Source of the DNA: Acanthaster planci
Lineage: Eukaryota; Echinodermata; Asteroidea; Valvatida; Acanthasteridae
Assembly: GCF_001949145.1 (NCBI RefSeq)
Contig: NW_019091404.1
Coordinates: forward strand, 1,324,191 to 1,388,190
Direction of reading: 5' to 3'
Length of the DNA: 64,000 nt
Position 1 is the first letter of the stretch. Each line of letters begins with the position of its first letter. Position numbers and translations under genes: made by a program. Below, piece after piece: positions 27,601 to 38,500 of this stretch. Below the pieces are notes generated by a model. It was not told where the DNA came from, did not search any database, and worked only from the letters and a program-made list of their open reading frames with translations.

Positions 27601-28393
27601 CATGCAAGCCAGCTCGACCGAAATCCCTTCTTCCTTCTTTTTGTGCCTATAACCCCACATAAAGATGCTGAAGCTATTACGTAATCCATGTGCCTATTAT
27701 AATATGTAACTAGCATCCTTCGAGTATGGTATTTTGCTTTCAAAGCCTCGTTCAGTATAACAGCGACGGGTAGTCGGATCGGTTGCAAAGGTGGTCACTG
27801 TACAGACCAAAGTACCATCCACGGCTACATGTAATTTACTTTCAATGTAGCCCAAGGCCCCCCAGAATACATTTAGCAGATGGAAACGTGGTTTTGCTGT
27901 TGCCGCGATTTTTTTTAATATGCATAGCCCATAGAAATCTTTTAATCGTAGTGGAGAAAATATGGGAGTTGGGGAACACCACCCACACCTTTTGCTCGGG
28001 AATGCCACCCGAGAAGTACAGAGTAGAAAATATATGGACAATGCAGTATATCCATATGACCTTCAAATCCTACCATATCTTATCGGTTTCAATTGTTTGT
28101 CAATAATATCTACTATTTCCCTTTTATGAAAGGCAAAAATGTGATGAATATTTACCTGACAGCATTGACACCACTGCTGCTATCAGAAACGATAGCACAA
28201 TGGCTGGTCCCGCCTCCTCTCTCGCCACTTCCCCAGCCAGCACGTAGATACCCGCCCCCAAGGTGCCACCTACACCGATCGCCGTTAGGTCGGCCACGCC
28301 TAGGCACCTCGACAGCTCCGTTGTCACCAGGCCCTCGTGGTCTAGAGTCTTGGTGCGGGCGAGGCCTCGCAACCACTTCAGCGGCAGCCGCAT
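9545..28393 (-). CDS. Cationic amino acid transporter (SLC7A/CAT family), 4 coding exons, complete
   Basis: Multi-pass plasma-membrane transporter of the APC superfamily. Family members exchange arginine, lysine and ornithine. Coding exons are 28156-28393, 12038-12483, 10364-11498 and 9545-9696; all introns are GT-AG and phases match, giving 656 aa. Seen: the TM1 motif [15 protein letters not shown] (aa 40-54); [20 protein letters not shown] after it; a conserved block from [11 protein letters not shown] to [12 protein letters not shown] (about aa 234-261); [14 protein letters not shown]; a hydrophilic loop; and the CAT C-terminal block ending [15 protein letters not shown], then an acidic tail ending AKEQ. 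Length fits CATs (about 620-660 aa). The ATG at 28393 is chosen because an in-frame TGA lies 18 nt upstream and the N-terminus aligns with CATs. The short extracellular loop before GFFPYGASG is more like CAT4 than CAT1, so I assign no paralogue. Human CAT4 has no clear cationic transport alone, so the substrate is inferred. Confidence 0.95.
10230..10363 (-). other. Open reading frame into SLC7A intron 3 (possible retention isoform)
   Basis: The exon 3 frame stays open past the chosen donor for about 44 codons, to a stop just below 10233. Retention of this 667 bp intron would replace the acidic tail with an unrelated sequence starting [12 protein letters not shown]. No conservation was visible, so it is probably intronic. 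Confidence 0.2.
10364..11498 (-). CDS. SLC7A/CAT-like coding exon 3 (aa 229-606 plus 1 nt)
   Basis: Acceptor ggacag at 11499-11504. Encodes most of the transporter: [64 protein letters not shown]-like block, a Lys/Asp-rich cytoplasmic loop, and the CAT C-terminal domain. The donor is one of three overlapping GTs spaced 4 nt. The middle one (TAG|GTAGGT) is chosen because only it continues the last membrane helix as GLSIYFAYG. Confidence 0.93.
12038..12483 (-). CDS. SLC7A/CAT-like coding exon 2 (aa 80-228)
   Basis: Acceptor cttccag at 12484-12490, donor GTGGGT at 12032-12037, length 446. Encodes TM3 to TM6 with [25 protein letters not shown] and GFFPYGASG. Contains one NGT sequon (VNGTIS) in the loop after TM4. 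Confidence 0.94.
13925..14100. repeat. GTGTTA/TAACAC-rich dispersed repeat
   Basis: At least ten copies of GTGTTA or its complement in 175 bp, in both orientations, ending TTTTTGCAGTGTA. This style of element is common in animal genomes. It lies in SLC7A intron 1. Confidence 0.65.
16490..16570 (-). repeat. Dispersed repeat B, copy 1
   Basis: On the minus strand it reads GGGCGATTCACAAAAGTGC then CCTCCAAGAGTTTGCA, matching 24655-24725 at roughly 85% over 65 bp. Confidence 0.7.
18051..18158. repeat. Perfect 31 bp inverted repeat with 46 bp loop
   Basis: Arms 18051-18081 and 18128-18158 are exact reverse complements beginning TGCACCTCCACAATTCC. A pyrimidine tract precedes it. It lies in SLC7A intron 1; the loop carries TAGGCCTA. 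Confidence 0.95.
20464..20590 (+). repeat. Degenerate GGATCAG repeat
   Basis: Four copies of (TG/TA)TGGATCAG in about 125 bp with irregular spacing, plus further GATCA sites; a decayed minisatellite. Confidence 0.55.
24655..24750 (+). repeat. Dispersed repeat B, copy 2
   Basis: Begins ACGGGCGATTCACA and ends AACGCCCGT, so it may have short terminal inverted repeats (ACGGGCG). The relative at 16490-16570 is in opposite orientation in the same intron. Confidence 0.65.
26690..26825 (+). mobile_element. Retroelement 3' tail (SINE/LINE end)
   Basis: GGGGCCTTGAGATTTTTTAA, TAAAGCGCTTTTGAAAAGGC, then an ATT-repeat tail. The AAAGCGC...ATTATT pattern is typical of SINE and CR1/L2-type LINE 3' ends in animals. 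Confidence 0.5.
28156..28393 (-). CDS. SLC7A/CAT-like coding exon 1 (aa 1-79 plus 1 nt)
   Basis: Start ATG at 28391-28393. Encodes the cytoplasmic N-terminus, TM1 with the glycine-rich APC substrate motif, and TM2 ending VVSMLSG. The donor is GTAAAT at 28150-28155, phase 1; the split glycine codon is completed by exon 2. Exon 2 lies 15.7 kb away. Confidence 0.93.
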
Positions 28394-28570
28394 TGCGGCC
28401 CCTCGTAGTCAACCCCGTCGAAAGCGTCGAATTTCCTGTAAGTGCCGGGAGTGCGAGCACGGTGCGTCGTACGTTCCACGCCTCGTCGTACAGGCCTGTT
28501 GACTCGCGGCGCAGAGACCTCGTATGTGAATCAGTGTCTGTGGTGATGGTGCTGTCTGCACTCTACAAGA
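28394..28570 (-). promoter_or_regulatory. Probable 5'UTR of the SLC7A-like gene
   Basis: Just upstream of the ATG are two acceptor-like sites on the minus strand: cacttacag about 45 nt upstream, and ctttcattcttgtag with a good pyrimidine tract near 28567. Either could open a 5'UTR exon, which would put the promoter farther upstream. An in-frame stop 18 nt before the ATG argues against more coding sequence. Confidence 0.35.
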
Positions 28571-31500
28571 ATGAAAGCATAAGAGCATGTGCACGCCTGA
28601 GATGTGGGTCATCCATCTCACTTGTGCCAGCTTTCATCCCGGATGCTGCGCATTGAAGCATATCTCCCCCTTCATTGCAAAGAGTGTGCTCGACGTTTGA
28701 ACACGGGAAGTTGTGTAGACGGTGCCTGCATGCTGCCTGCAACTTCCGCCATCGTCAATGAGCCTCTCAAATTCAGCGAGGGCGCTATGCTACAGCAGAA
28801 GATACTAAATCATTGATGGGTTTGGTTGGTGCGGCGTGAACTTTTCATTCTACGAAAAACGGACTAATTGACGGTGATGCGCCAGACTGGGCGTATAAAC
28901 CAATGACAAAATATCCCCCGCGTAATAAGGATTGATGTCCATAATTAAAATGACGTCAAGTTGCTCGCTTACCCCCCCTCTTCTCTGGATGTGCCACTGC
29001 TTCAAAAAGATTAAATTGAAACACGCTGTGATAAAAGTGGCTAAAAAGGATAATGACAAACAAGTGTTTTTCTTTGACAACTCCCGTTTTATTCGGTGCG
29101 TAAAAGGCCATTATCAGTCCAGGCTGCATAAACACAAATAACCCAACATCAATTCACAACGTTTGCTCACCTGAACTACCAACGTCCTACTTCTGCTTTC
29201 TTACAAATACAAAAGGATATAAGAGACTTTGACACGCTGATGGCGGCTGAAAAACTGGTCCCTTTCCACCATAGGCTTTCCCTGCCAATTTCAGAAAATG
29301 TGTGTATGAATTTGTAATAGCAGCATTCGTTTTCGAGCGAAATAGAAAGAACATTTAAATCCCCGTTTCTTTTTAACAAATACAAATTCTATTCCACTGA
29401 AGGTGTGTTCAGTCGTATTAAGTCAGCATTGAATTTCCCGATAGTGCACTAGTTTAGTTTGTCGACCTTCATTTGTTGCGCGAAATCAAATGCACCTCTG
29501 CAATCCTGTTTTCATTTCATTTTAACTCAAGCTATTTCGCAAAATATGCAGACGGTTGTGCCTGTGTGTTTTATATAAGATATGCATGGTCAGGAATTGA
29601 ACTCGTTTGTGTGCTAACAGAAGTTATATCAGAACAACGCGCGCATGCTCAGAACTGAAGAGGAATGAAGTGTTTGCCGCCACCTAGCGTCTCAAAGTCT
29701 CCCGCTGAACAATATTAGTCTGGCTCTTCTTTGTGGGTTTCTGGTCGAATATTGTGTCATTTATCAGTGTGAACCCAAAATGATGGTGGTAAAATACAAC
29801 GTAGCAATGGTGTGTGCCCATGGCAGGGTGCGCTTAAACTTATGTTGAATAACCGCGCCAGCTCTGGTCATAAACTCTGAGAAATCTTCTAGGAGGTACA
29901 TTTTCTCTGGCTGCTTTCTATTTTTCAGTTTGACTCCTTACTGAAATGAAGCACACGTGTACGTTATGGGTTCCGTTATATTTGGCCGTCCCCTCTTTGA
30001 CAGGTTTTAGTTTTATCACTTTCCAACCTCAAATTATTGCTATGACGATATCACCCACTGAAGTACATTTACGACGTGTAGATGGAGGTACCAAAATTAC
30101 AAAAGGTTCACACATTGTCACACAATTGCGACTGAATATAGTCATGACAGCATATTGAGATACATTTTACATAAAAATTACATTATACTTGAGCTATGCT
30201 ATATAAATTGCATAGTACATAGGCTATATATTATCACACATTTATAGTTATTTACAGGAATCTATAGTTATATGATAAACGATTATTACTATCTGTTGGC
30301 CCTGAACCATGGATATCACACACCACGATACATTCGCACACCTCTATACATGATCCTGATTTTACACTTATTCACAACATGAATTTTATGGAAGTGCTAT
30401 TAACGGTGACAAATCTACACTGAGTTGTAAAGAATGGATGACAAATTGTTTTCTTTATATTTATAAAGTAAAAAGACTATGTTACTTTAATATACACATA
30501 TCTATATTTGTTTTGAAGCGCAAGGTGCGTAGGACGTACGCAAGTTCAGTATACAAAGGCAGTCATAACCCTTTTTCTTCTTTTTGTTGGGACCAAAACG
30601 AAACTTTTTAAAAAGGCGTGGTCGATGCCATTTACAATTGAGACCTGTGTAGAATCCTGGCGTCGCTCATGTAGCATGTGTGTGACAAATACCGTTCTAG
30701 CGCACGCTCTGTGCAGTTAAGGAGTTCGTGTTGTGCAGAACGCATTTCGCAGTAAACTGTTGTGGGATGAGAGTACTGTGCCAACAAAGATTACTTATTC
30801 TGGATGTATCTGCAAAAGTCGCAGGGAACTAAACTTTTCCAAGTTTAATTAAGTCAGTAAAGCTAGGCAAATTTGATGAAACGGACTCCAATATCAAGCA
30901 ATCCTGACAAATTTAAGCCATCCAATTTCCCCAAAACTTTGTAAGCCAGCGTTGCAGTTCACTATTATTGTGATATCCTACATACTTTCTTAAAGACGGA
31001 ATGCGATCAGGAAATGCCTTGACAATCATTCAAAGCGGGTTACGTATTTTATACATTTTGCTACTCCATTTATAATATCACCTTTACAGTGGTATGTGGG
31101 TACTGTAATCATGGAAGAAACTAGGCTAAGCAAAATGTTCTGACCCTGTGAAATCAACTACTTCCTTATTTGAAAAGGAACATGTAGGCCTACGATCTCA
31201 TTTCAGCACATACCATAAATGGAAGGCATGATATCTTAAACCAAGGTGTAGTTCAATCCGACCGACGCTCCTGCTAACTTCGTTTCATAACTGCAATAAT
31301 CTGCATACCGAACTGGACAATTAGTCTAGGCGTTACTACTGCCAACAACGATAACATCACAAAGATTAATCAAACACTACAGATATTTAATTGTTTGCAG
31401 TAAAGCAAAAAATGAAAAGAAGACAAAACCACTTTTAAAAGACGCTTTAAACTAGTATTGTAACAAAGATCAATTCATCCAATCAAGACGAAGCATTAGT

Positions 31501-32357
31501 CCGCCCAAAACTAACACCATAGAGTCACTGGCTAGTTTCAATGTTGGGCTTTCTTGGCAGGATGCCAGAAAATACATAATTTTTCCATTTGCTTGCTTTT
31601 TATTCTCTTTTCAGTTTGAATCACCGAAGACTTCGAAAGGCTTTATATCTTTCACGTGAAAATCGTTTAGCCCGTTGGGTGACAGTAGTTGACTTTCAGC
31701 TTATTCACAACTTGGGTATTAAGCAGTCTTACATAACAAACAGATGCCCAAATACTGACGAAAAACAACTCATCTCTTTTAAGTCAATCATTGGGTGATC
31801 GGCGAAGTTCTAAATCACATTATTTTCTGCCTCGTTCCAACTTAACTGAAAGACGGAAAGGCTGCTAGCTGGCTCCAAGAGACGAAATTATTATGCCATA
31901 GTGGGATAATATAGTGACGTGTCAATGTGGTTCAGGTTGCTTCAAATAATTTCGGGCAGCGTTCTGCGTCACCATCTTCGTCTCCAGACTTTGCGATACC
32001 TAAACATTTGAAAGGTATCTATGAACCCTGCTAGCTTGGGGTATGTTTCAATGGACAGAACTGAAGTTTTGAACAACCCGTGTTGAAATACTGTGATTTG
32101 TTTTTAAAACCTGCGAAACTGTGCTAATTCAACTTCTTAAAACAAACAAAACAATATCCTGCAGTCGTACACGGTACAATGTGCAAGTCTCCCAGCGTTG
32201 TGTTGCGGACGGGAGTTTAGTACAAAAGTAACAAAACGTACGAAGGCTGGTTCACACGGACTCTTGGTATAAAGTCGCGGCTGCAAATAAGGCTAGTCGC
32301 ATAGCGATTTGCCCCAACCGCCAAACTGATGTCGTTAGAAGACCACGTGGGCCTCTA
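28571..32357. other. Intergenic: ATPase 3'UTR and possible SLC7A promoter
   Basis: No further coding exon recognised. Below the ATPase stop, the first canonical AATAAA on the minus strand that I found is at 31599-31604, implying a 3'UTR near 0.75 kb. The 28.6-31 kb part is AT-rich unique sequence; one TAGGCCTA lies at 31185. Confidence 0.5.
31599..31604 (-). terminator. Candidate poly(A) signal AATAAA for the ATPase
   Basis: AATAAA on the minus strand about 755 nt after the stop. No experimental support; such hexamers also arise by chance in AT-rich DNA. Confidence 0.3.
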
Positions 32358-32564
32358 TCAGACTGGGGTCTCCATACTCTCTTCATCAGCCGTCTTTCCG
32401 GCAGACCGTGAAGCCACTGCGGCCGGGAGACGGCTGGAGAGAGGAGGCCAAGAAGGGTCGGCAAGCAGCTCCCGCTCGACCTGGTCGTGCTTGGTCAAGG
32501 TTTCACCTCGGCACCTGCGGCAAGTGATTAGACGCTTCAGCCAGCCGCTCTCAGCGATGAAATT
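32358..32564 (-). CDS. ATP13A3: ATP13A3-like exon 31 (aa 1108-1175), stop
   Basis: Encodes the cytosolic C-terminus with [17 protein letters not shown] and [16 protein letters not shown], matching the WPP ending of ATP13A proteins. Acceptor cttggtag; stop TGA at 32358-32360. Confidence 0.93.
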   Translation of the reverse strand, partial: NFIAESGWLKRLITCRRCRGETLTKHDQVERELLADPSWPPLSSRLPAAVASRSAGKTADEESMETPV

Positions 32565-35500
32565 CTACCAAGTGGATGAAAAAGGTAGGCTTGGTCAAGG
32601 AACCAAGAGATAGAATGGCATCTATACGGTACAACGGTATAAATTCGGATCAGTACCATCTGGGCCCCACACATTTTAAGTGCACACATCCAAAAATATT
32701 GGAACATTTAACTATTTTTACTATATTAAAGGTTTTCTCAGTTACTGTCCCTCGCAACTATTTCAGAAACGACAGCTGTTTCTGTTTTAAGCAGAACGAG
32801 CCAACAGCAGGACAATACAACACACAGTGGAAAGCAATACACAGTGCATTGATGAAGGAGGAACCAAGTGCCATGGGCTTCATACAGACTAATCCGAGGA
32901 GATGCCATAACTGCGGTGGCACCGCACTCAAAATAATGCACACTCTCCAGCTTGACGCGCGCGTGCATTTGGCAAATCCTGACACCCTATCCGGTTCGTG
33001 AGTGACTTCGTCACAAAGGCAAACGTGCCACGATTTGCAGGCTCTCATTGGCCAATCGCTGAAGGTGCGCGTTAACTTCCGGTTCCATGTAAACGGCGAT
33101 CAACGCATGTAACCCTATGTGCAGTGCAAATGTGCAGTGTGCGTGGTTTAAACTGAATGACGTCACACTTACGAACCGGATTGGTCAAAGAGGAATGTAA
33201 CGCGCGGGTAACAACTGCCCACACGCGTTGTGCCACCTCAGTAACGGCTTTTAATTACGGTTGTCGAATTACACCACGTGAAAAACTTAAGTCTATCTGA
33301 ACTCAGGTAACTTACTTCAAGCAGAAGGCGGCATACGAGATAGGCTACGGCCAGCCCAAGGATCATACATCGAAAATTAAGAGGAACATTCTTCAACTGT
33401 CGACAAAAGATCAAATAAACATCGACATGAAATTGAATCAAACTACAAAATAATTCGATTGTTGCATAGCATTGCCACCTACCACAGGTCTCAATTTTTA
33501 TACCAAAAAATACTCACCAAAATGAAGTCGTATATTGGTCGAACATACACCATAAGCACGAAAGTGGTGAACAAAAGCAGCACGATCAGATCGATGGTAA
33601 ACAAAACTGGAAAAAAATCCGAAGAAAATAATCGTTTTCACTTGATCAAAATTTTAAAATATTATTAATAATCGATACATTGTTAAGTATTCACTCGAAA
33701 GACATTAGGGTTTGTAAACAATTAACAAGCAGTGGGTAGTTTTCTCCCAATCCGGTTCGTAAGTGTGACTTCACTTCAGTTTAAACCACGCCCACTGCAC
33801 TTGCACTGCACATAGAGTGACATGCGTTTATCGCCTTTTACTTGGAACAATGGAACCGGAAGTTAACGCGCAACTTCAGTGATCGTCCAATGGGAACCTG
33901 CAAATCGTGGCGCGCCCGCCTTTGTGACGAAGTCACCTACGAACCAGATTAACCTGAGCTTAGCTTTTTTGTTTTCACCATCAACTTCAAAATTTGTCGT
34001 GGCGATCACAATCACTATGGTTGCAATTTACTCTTGCACAACCGTCGTCACCATCAATACAGTTCTTATCTCGTTAAACGTCAAACTTCACCTCAGTGCA
34101 GTTTTCTCATATCATATTAACCAGCTGTGCTGTTATCACCATCGCGACCTTGACAATCTATAGCTATCTTATCATCACTATAACCTCGATCACTGTCTTG
34201 AACGACACCATGTCCACATCCATAACTAACATCACGTACCAGGTTACCATCATCATTATCCTTATCGCAATATCTTTGAATCATCACATCACCACCTTTG
34301 AGTCCACCACCTGACGACTTCCATCTCCATGCACTGACCTTAAAGTCCGCCCTTACAACCACTTCCGTCACCGACGTCTTTTTTAAAACTTACTGTTGGT
34401 GTAAATCGGTTTTCGGTAGGGCGGTCCCCTTGAGAAAAGGAAGGAGACCACAATGTATAGGAATGATGAGATGAAGAACATTGTGGTAGCCTCGAAGTTG
34501 AAGGCATTGACGATGCCGGACTTGTCAGGAACTAGCGGTGTAAACCTAAGAAGGAAACATTCAACGATGCGACAGACGTTCACCCAAACGGTACAATGAC
34601 TAGTGTCCAGGAAAGGGTTCAAAACGTTGCGTGACGTTTTTAGCCAGTAAGCTGTTTTTGTCGAGAAATGTGCTACACTTCACACAAAACACAATGAGGA
34701 GGCTAGTGAGTAATAGTCACCTTTAGTCATGTTTCCCTAATGGTATGACATTTTGCCATGCCTTGAGTATTTCAAAACCCTTTTCTTCATGTGCATCAGG
34801 ATGGAGGTTGTAGCTGGATTGAGGCCAAAGGGTAAATTCCGTTTTGAAATGAGGGAATAACAACGTTGTAAAAACGTAAAATGCTCCACTGAACTGCGGC
34901 CCGCGTGCCTATCCACAAGTATCAAATGTCTTTGGGCGCTGAGACACTTGCAAAAATTTATAGACAAAGAAAAATACTTCTAACGTGACTAGCCCCATTT
35001 CCTCTGTTTTGTATCACTTTTTCAATCCAAAACAATTTGGCTCAAGGGTCATATTATTGCTTAATGGTAAATTTATGCACTGATCATTATTCGAATCAAC
35101 CAAAAACTCACCAAAAGGAACATGCATAAATCTTTGGCTGGAGACCTGGTCTTGCTTAGCAATTATATTTACTGTGCTCAGCAGCGCCGTGACCTAAAAC
35201 TGGGGCCGTGATTCCTTTTACCCTGCTTACCAGGGTTGAACGGTGAGCATGATGTACGCCACGACCTGGACGAGGAGCTGCAACAGAATGTGACCGAAGA
35301 CAGAGAAGAGGATGGAGGGATCGGTCAGGTTGGCCTGCGGCTTGCGCTTGACGATGGTGTGGTACGCCTCGTTGCGTGCGACTGTCGAAGGACAGAATGG
35401 AAAAAAGGGAACCAATTTTTTACAGAACTTAAGCAGACTTAATGCGGGTCGTTTGGGAGCTTTAGAGTACTGGTCAAATATCTTTGTAAGGCAGTCACTT

Positions 35501-38500
35501 CATCTAATCTCCGTTCCCTTGTATGTTGGCGTGTGAACCAACCGCGACCGCCGAGGTGGATCCAGCTTTACCAACCTCTAAACGTCGTAACTGACACCAT
35601 CTCGTCCAAATTCAAAATCATCAGTAAAAGACGTCTCCTTTGTTAGGATAAAAAAATGTTTCTTATATTATAAGAAACACACTCACTTCATGGTTTCAAC
35701 CGACTATACATCGATGATTATCAAAGACACTGGTTTTTCGAAACATGTTTGCAATCAACGGGTAAGGTGAGATAAATTAACGGGACCCTATCCAAGTCAA
35801 AGGAACAAACGGAAGCAACTCACTCAACAGTGCAACTGTCGTAGTGATGGCGATATCCCAATACATGAACATGGCATCGCTAGGAAAACCATCCACCTGT
35901 GTCAATATATTTTCAGAAGGAAACAAATGAAACAAATTTTGATATTCAAATGAACCCTGGGAGTTAACTACATGTAAATATAAATGAAAACCACATATAT
36001 TTTGCATCGTGAACAGTTCTGAGCGTCTGTGCGGCTGCCCACACTGCTTCGAACGATGTTCAGCGCCTGACAAAGCACTATAGAAACTACATCAGAAGAA
36101 AGCACATTCTTTAACAATTATTGAAAAGAACTAACGGAATTCAAAATGATGACGGAAGTGAACTGGATCATACTGTAGATGGCCATGTACTTGAAGACAC
36201 CGAATGACGTCACAAGAGCGGCACGCCCCTCCCTGACGGAAAGAATAGATTGGTGAAAGAAGAAATATTTCTAGACAGTGTTACTAACAGGTGTATGACG
36301 ATAAGAACTTACATAAAAGAGATAAGCGATTGCCTACAAAGCGGATGATTCGTCAGCATTTTCAAGCGGGACAGGCACATAAACAATACAAACCAGCATA
36401 TTCTTTTCGTTCATCTCCGAAGGACCTTTTCATCTAGAAAACTGAGTAGCGTTTGGTCATTAGCGTTCAGTCGCAAATTACAGAATACACGTTACGATCC
36501 AACTCACGCGTGAGCCGCCAGACTTGTTCCCTGACTTACTTGATGAGGATGGGTACGCATTCGATGTTCTGAATCTGAGAGGTGAACGGCGAGGCCACAG
36601 ACGCCTCGGCCTCGGACAGTGAAATGCCGGTGTGAGCCGTCTTGAGAGCGCCGCAGTCATTTGCCCCGTCGCCGCACATACCAACATGTAGGCTGGTGAA
36701 CAGAAAGCGGCAAAAACACCTCACCAACCGTGAAAAGTTGACAAGTGTAATCCAGAAATATAGTTACCCAACAGACCAATCCAGATATTGAACCCTTGTT
36801 CCTCGTGTGCGTTTAATGAGGCTCGTTGTGCCAAACATCAAAACTATATTTCCAGTACAATAATCCCGAATGTCTTATTGAAAAACTCATGTCTAGAGTA
36901 CCGAATAGAGAATAGAGTACCGAAGTGTGACGTCACCGTGAACCAGAAAATGCAATGCAAACGAATGGAGTACGCGCGCGTGTTGGTTCACGCGCTGGTT
37001 CTCGCGCTAATGTCTTTTACACACTAATTGTGCGCGTGACGTATTCACTTCGGTTCAAACTGGAAATCTTGAGAAGTTCCACTCTCTCAAAAACTTACTC
37101 AAGATCTTGAATTGCTTCGATGAGCTGAGCCTTCTGGTCTGGAGACATGCGGGCGAACACTGTCCCCCTAGCTGCTATCTGAAATATTATCAGGAAGCCA
37201 CTACACAGATTTTACTGTGTTAATGTACTTCTAAAATCTGGGATGTCGTTCTGGATTGTTGCCAGAAATCTTACCTGTCCACAAACTTGTTTGCTCCTTT
37301 TAAATGTAACTGTTGTCTCAATATTTACTTAATTTGTTTTAGTGTGATTTTAAATGGATTTTTGTCATATCTGTATGTAGATGCTTTAAAGTTAGAAAAA
37401 CACTTTTCATGTATTCATGACGAACAGTAAAACTGAAACAGGAAAGGTGTCATTAACAGTTGTTTTTGCGGCGAGAAATTCTAAATCATCCACCAAAAAT
37501 AAGACAAAAGTATTTGTTTTCACGTTGTCAAATACCTGTTTCCAGGCCACTTGATACTCTTGACGAAACCATCATTTCTAGATCAAGCTGACTGACCTTG
37601 GGCATGAGTTCCGGAAAGTGTTCAACCATGACAGCGTACGTCTTGCCGTCCATGGCAAAGTGGTATGAGTTAATGTCAATGGCTGCCTCGGCACCTGAAA
37701 ACGTCAACTGAACTTCGTCCGGTATCTGGAGCAGAGAGATTTTTGAGCACGACTGCCAATAATACTTATCGGTCTCAAAAAAATAGGCAAAAAAATCACA
37801 AGTAAGTATGTTATGCCGCCCGGACAGCTCCATCACATGTCGAAATTGTTCTACCGATACCTGCAGCTTTTGCACGGCAGATCTACGCAAGTCCACGCAA
37901 CCGAAGGACACCAATTTCAGATTGTGACCGTTTTAAGTTCCATTTTATCAGACTAAACCTAACTCTAGCTGCGAAATTTGTATTCACCCTGCCTCACAAG
38001 TAAATATGAAACAAATTATGAACAATAATTTCATATAATTGTGAAAAGCCAAAAACATATACAACATAACGAGAACACGAAGACATCATATTCTTGTGAC
38101 ACCCCCCAACATAGAAAACACACTACAACGAAATTACCCCAAAGAGTTTTTGACCTTGTAGAGCGAAAAGGTCAGGGCTCCATTGAAATACGGGTTTACC
38201 TGTCCATTCTCCCGCCGACAGTTCTTAATGCTGTTGTTACCGTAGTGCATATGAGCTTCAACCGGCGTCCACTTCACGGTTGGCTGCTGGTTGCCGACAG
38301 GGGGCGTAGCCTCCACTTCGATAACGGCCTCCGTTGGCCCGATCATGCCACACTTTCGCGCCATGTGAATGGCGGTAAGTTTGTTGTCACCTCATAACGT
38401 AAAAATGCGTATTAAATTTCCTCTTACGTCATTAGCATTTCAACAGAGCCCCCTTAAACCAAATATACAGATGTATGAGTGTCCACAAAAGTGGGTTACA

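Larger units (their letters stand above)
12484..28155 (-). other. SLC7A first intron, 15.7 kb, no coding exon recognised
   Basis: The open frames here are short and resemble no family I know. The intron holds a TAACAC-rich repeat (13925-14100), one copy each of a dispersed repeat (16490-16570 and 24655-24750), a perfect 31 bp hairpin (18051-18158), GGATCAG repeats (20464-20590) and a retroelement-like 3' tail (26690-26825). Its size against 0.5-0.7 kb for the other introns makes it a natural place for enhancers, which is inference. Confidence 0.7.

Noticed and set aside
28093-28656. 187-codon plus-strand frame
   Set aside because: Antisense to SLC7A exon 1; Pro/Arg-rich shadow of a GC-rich coding exon with no domain.
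36915-37054. Alternative ATPase exon in intron 23
   Set aside because: It is a MITE with terminal inverted repeats and would interrupt the invariant MSPDQK to GDGAND stretch.
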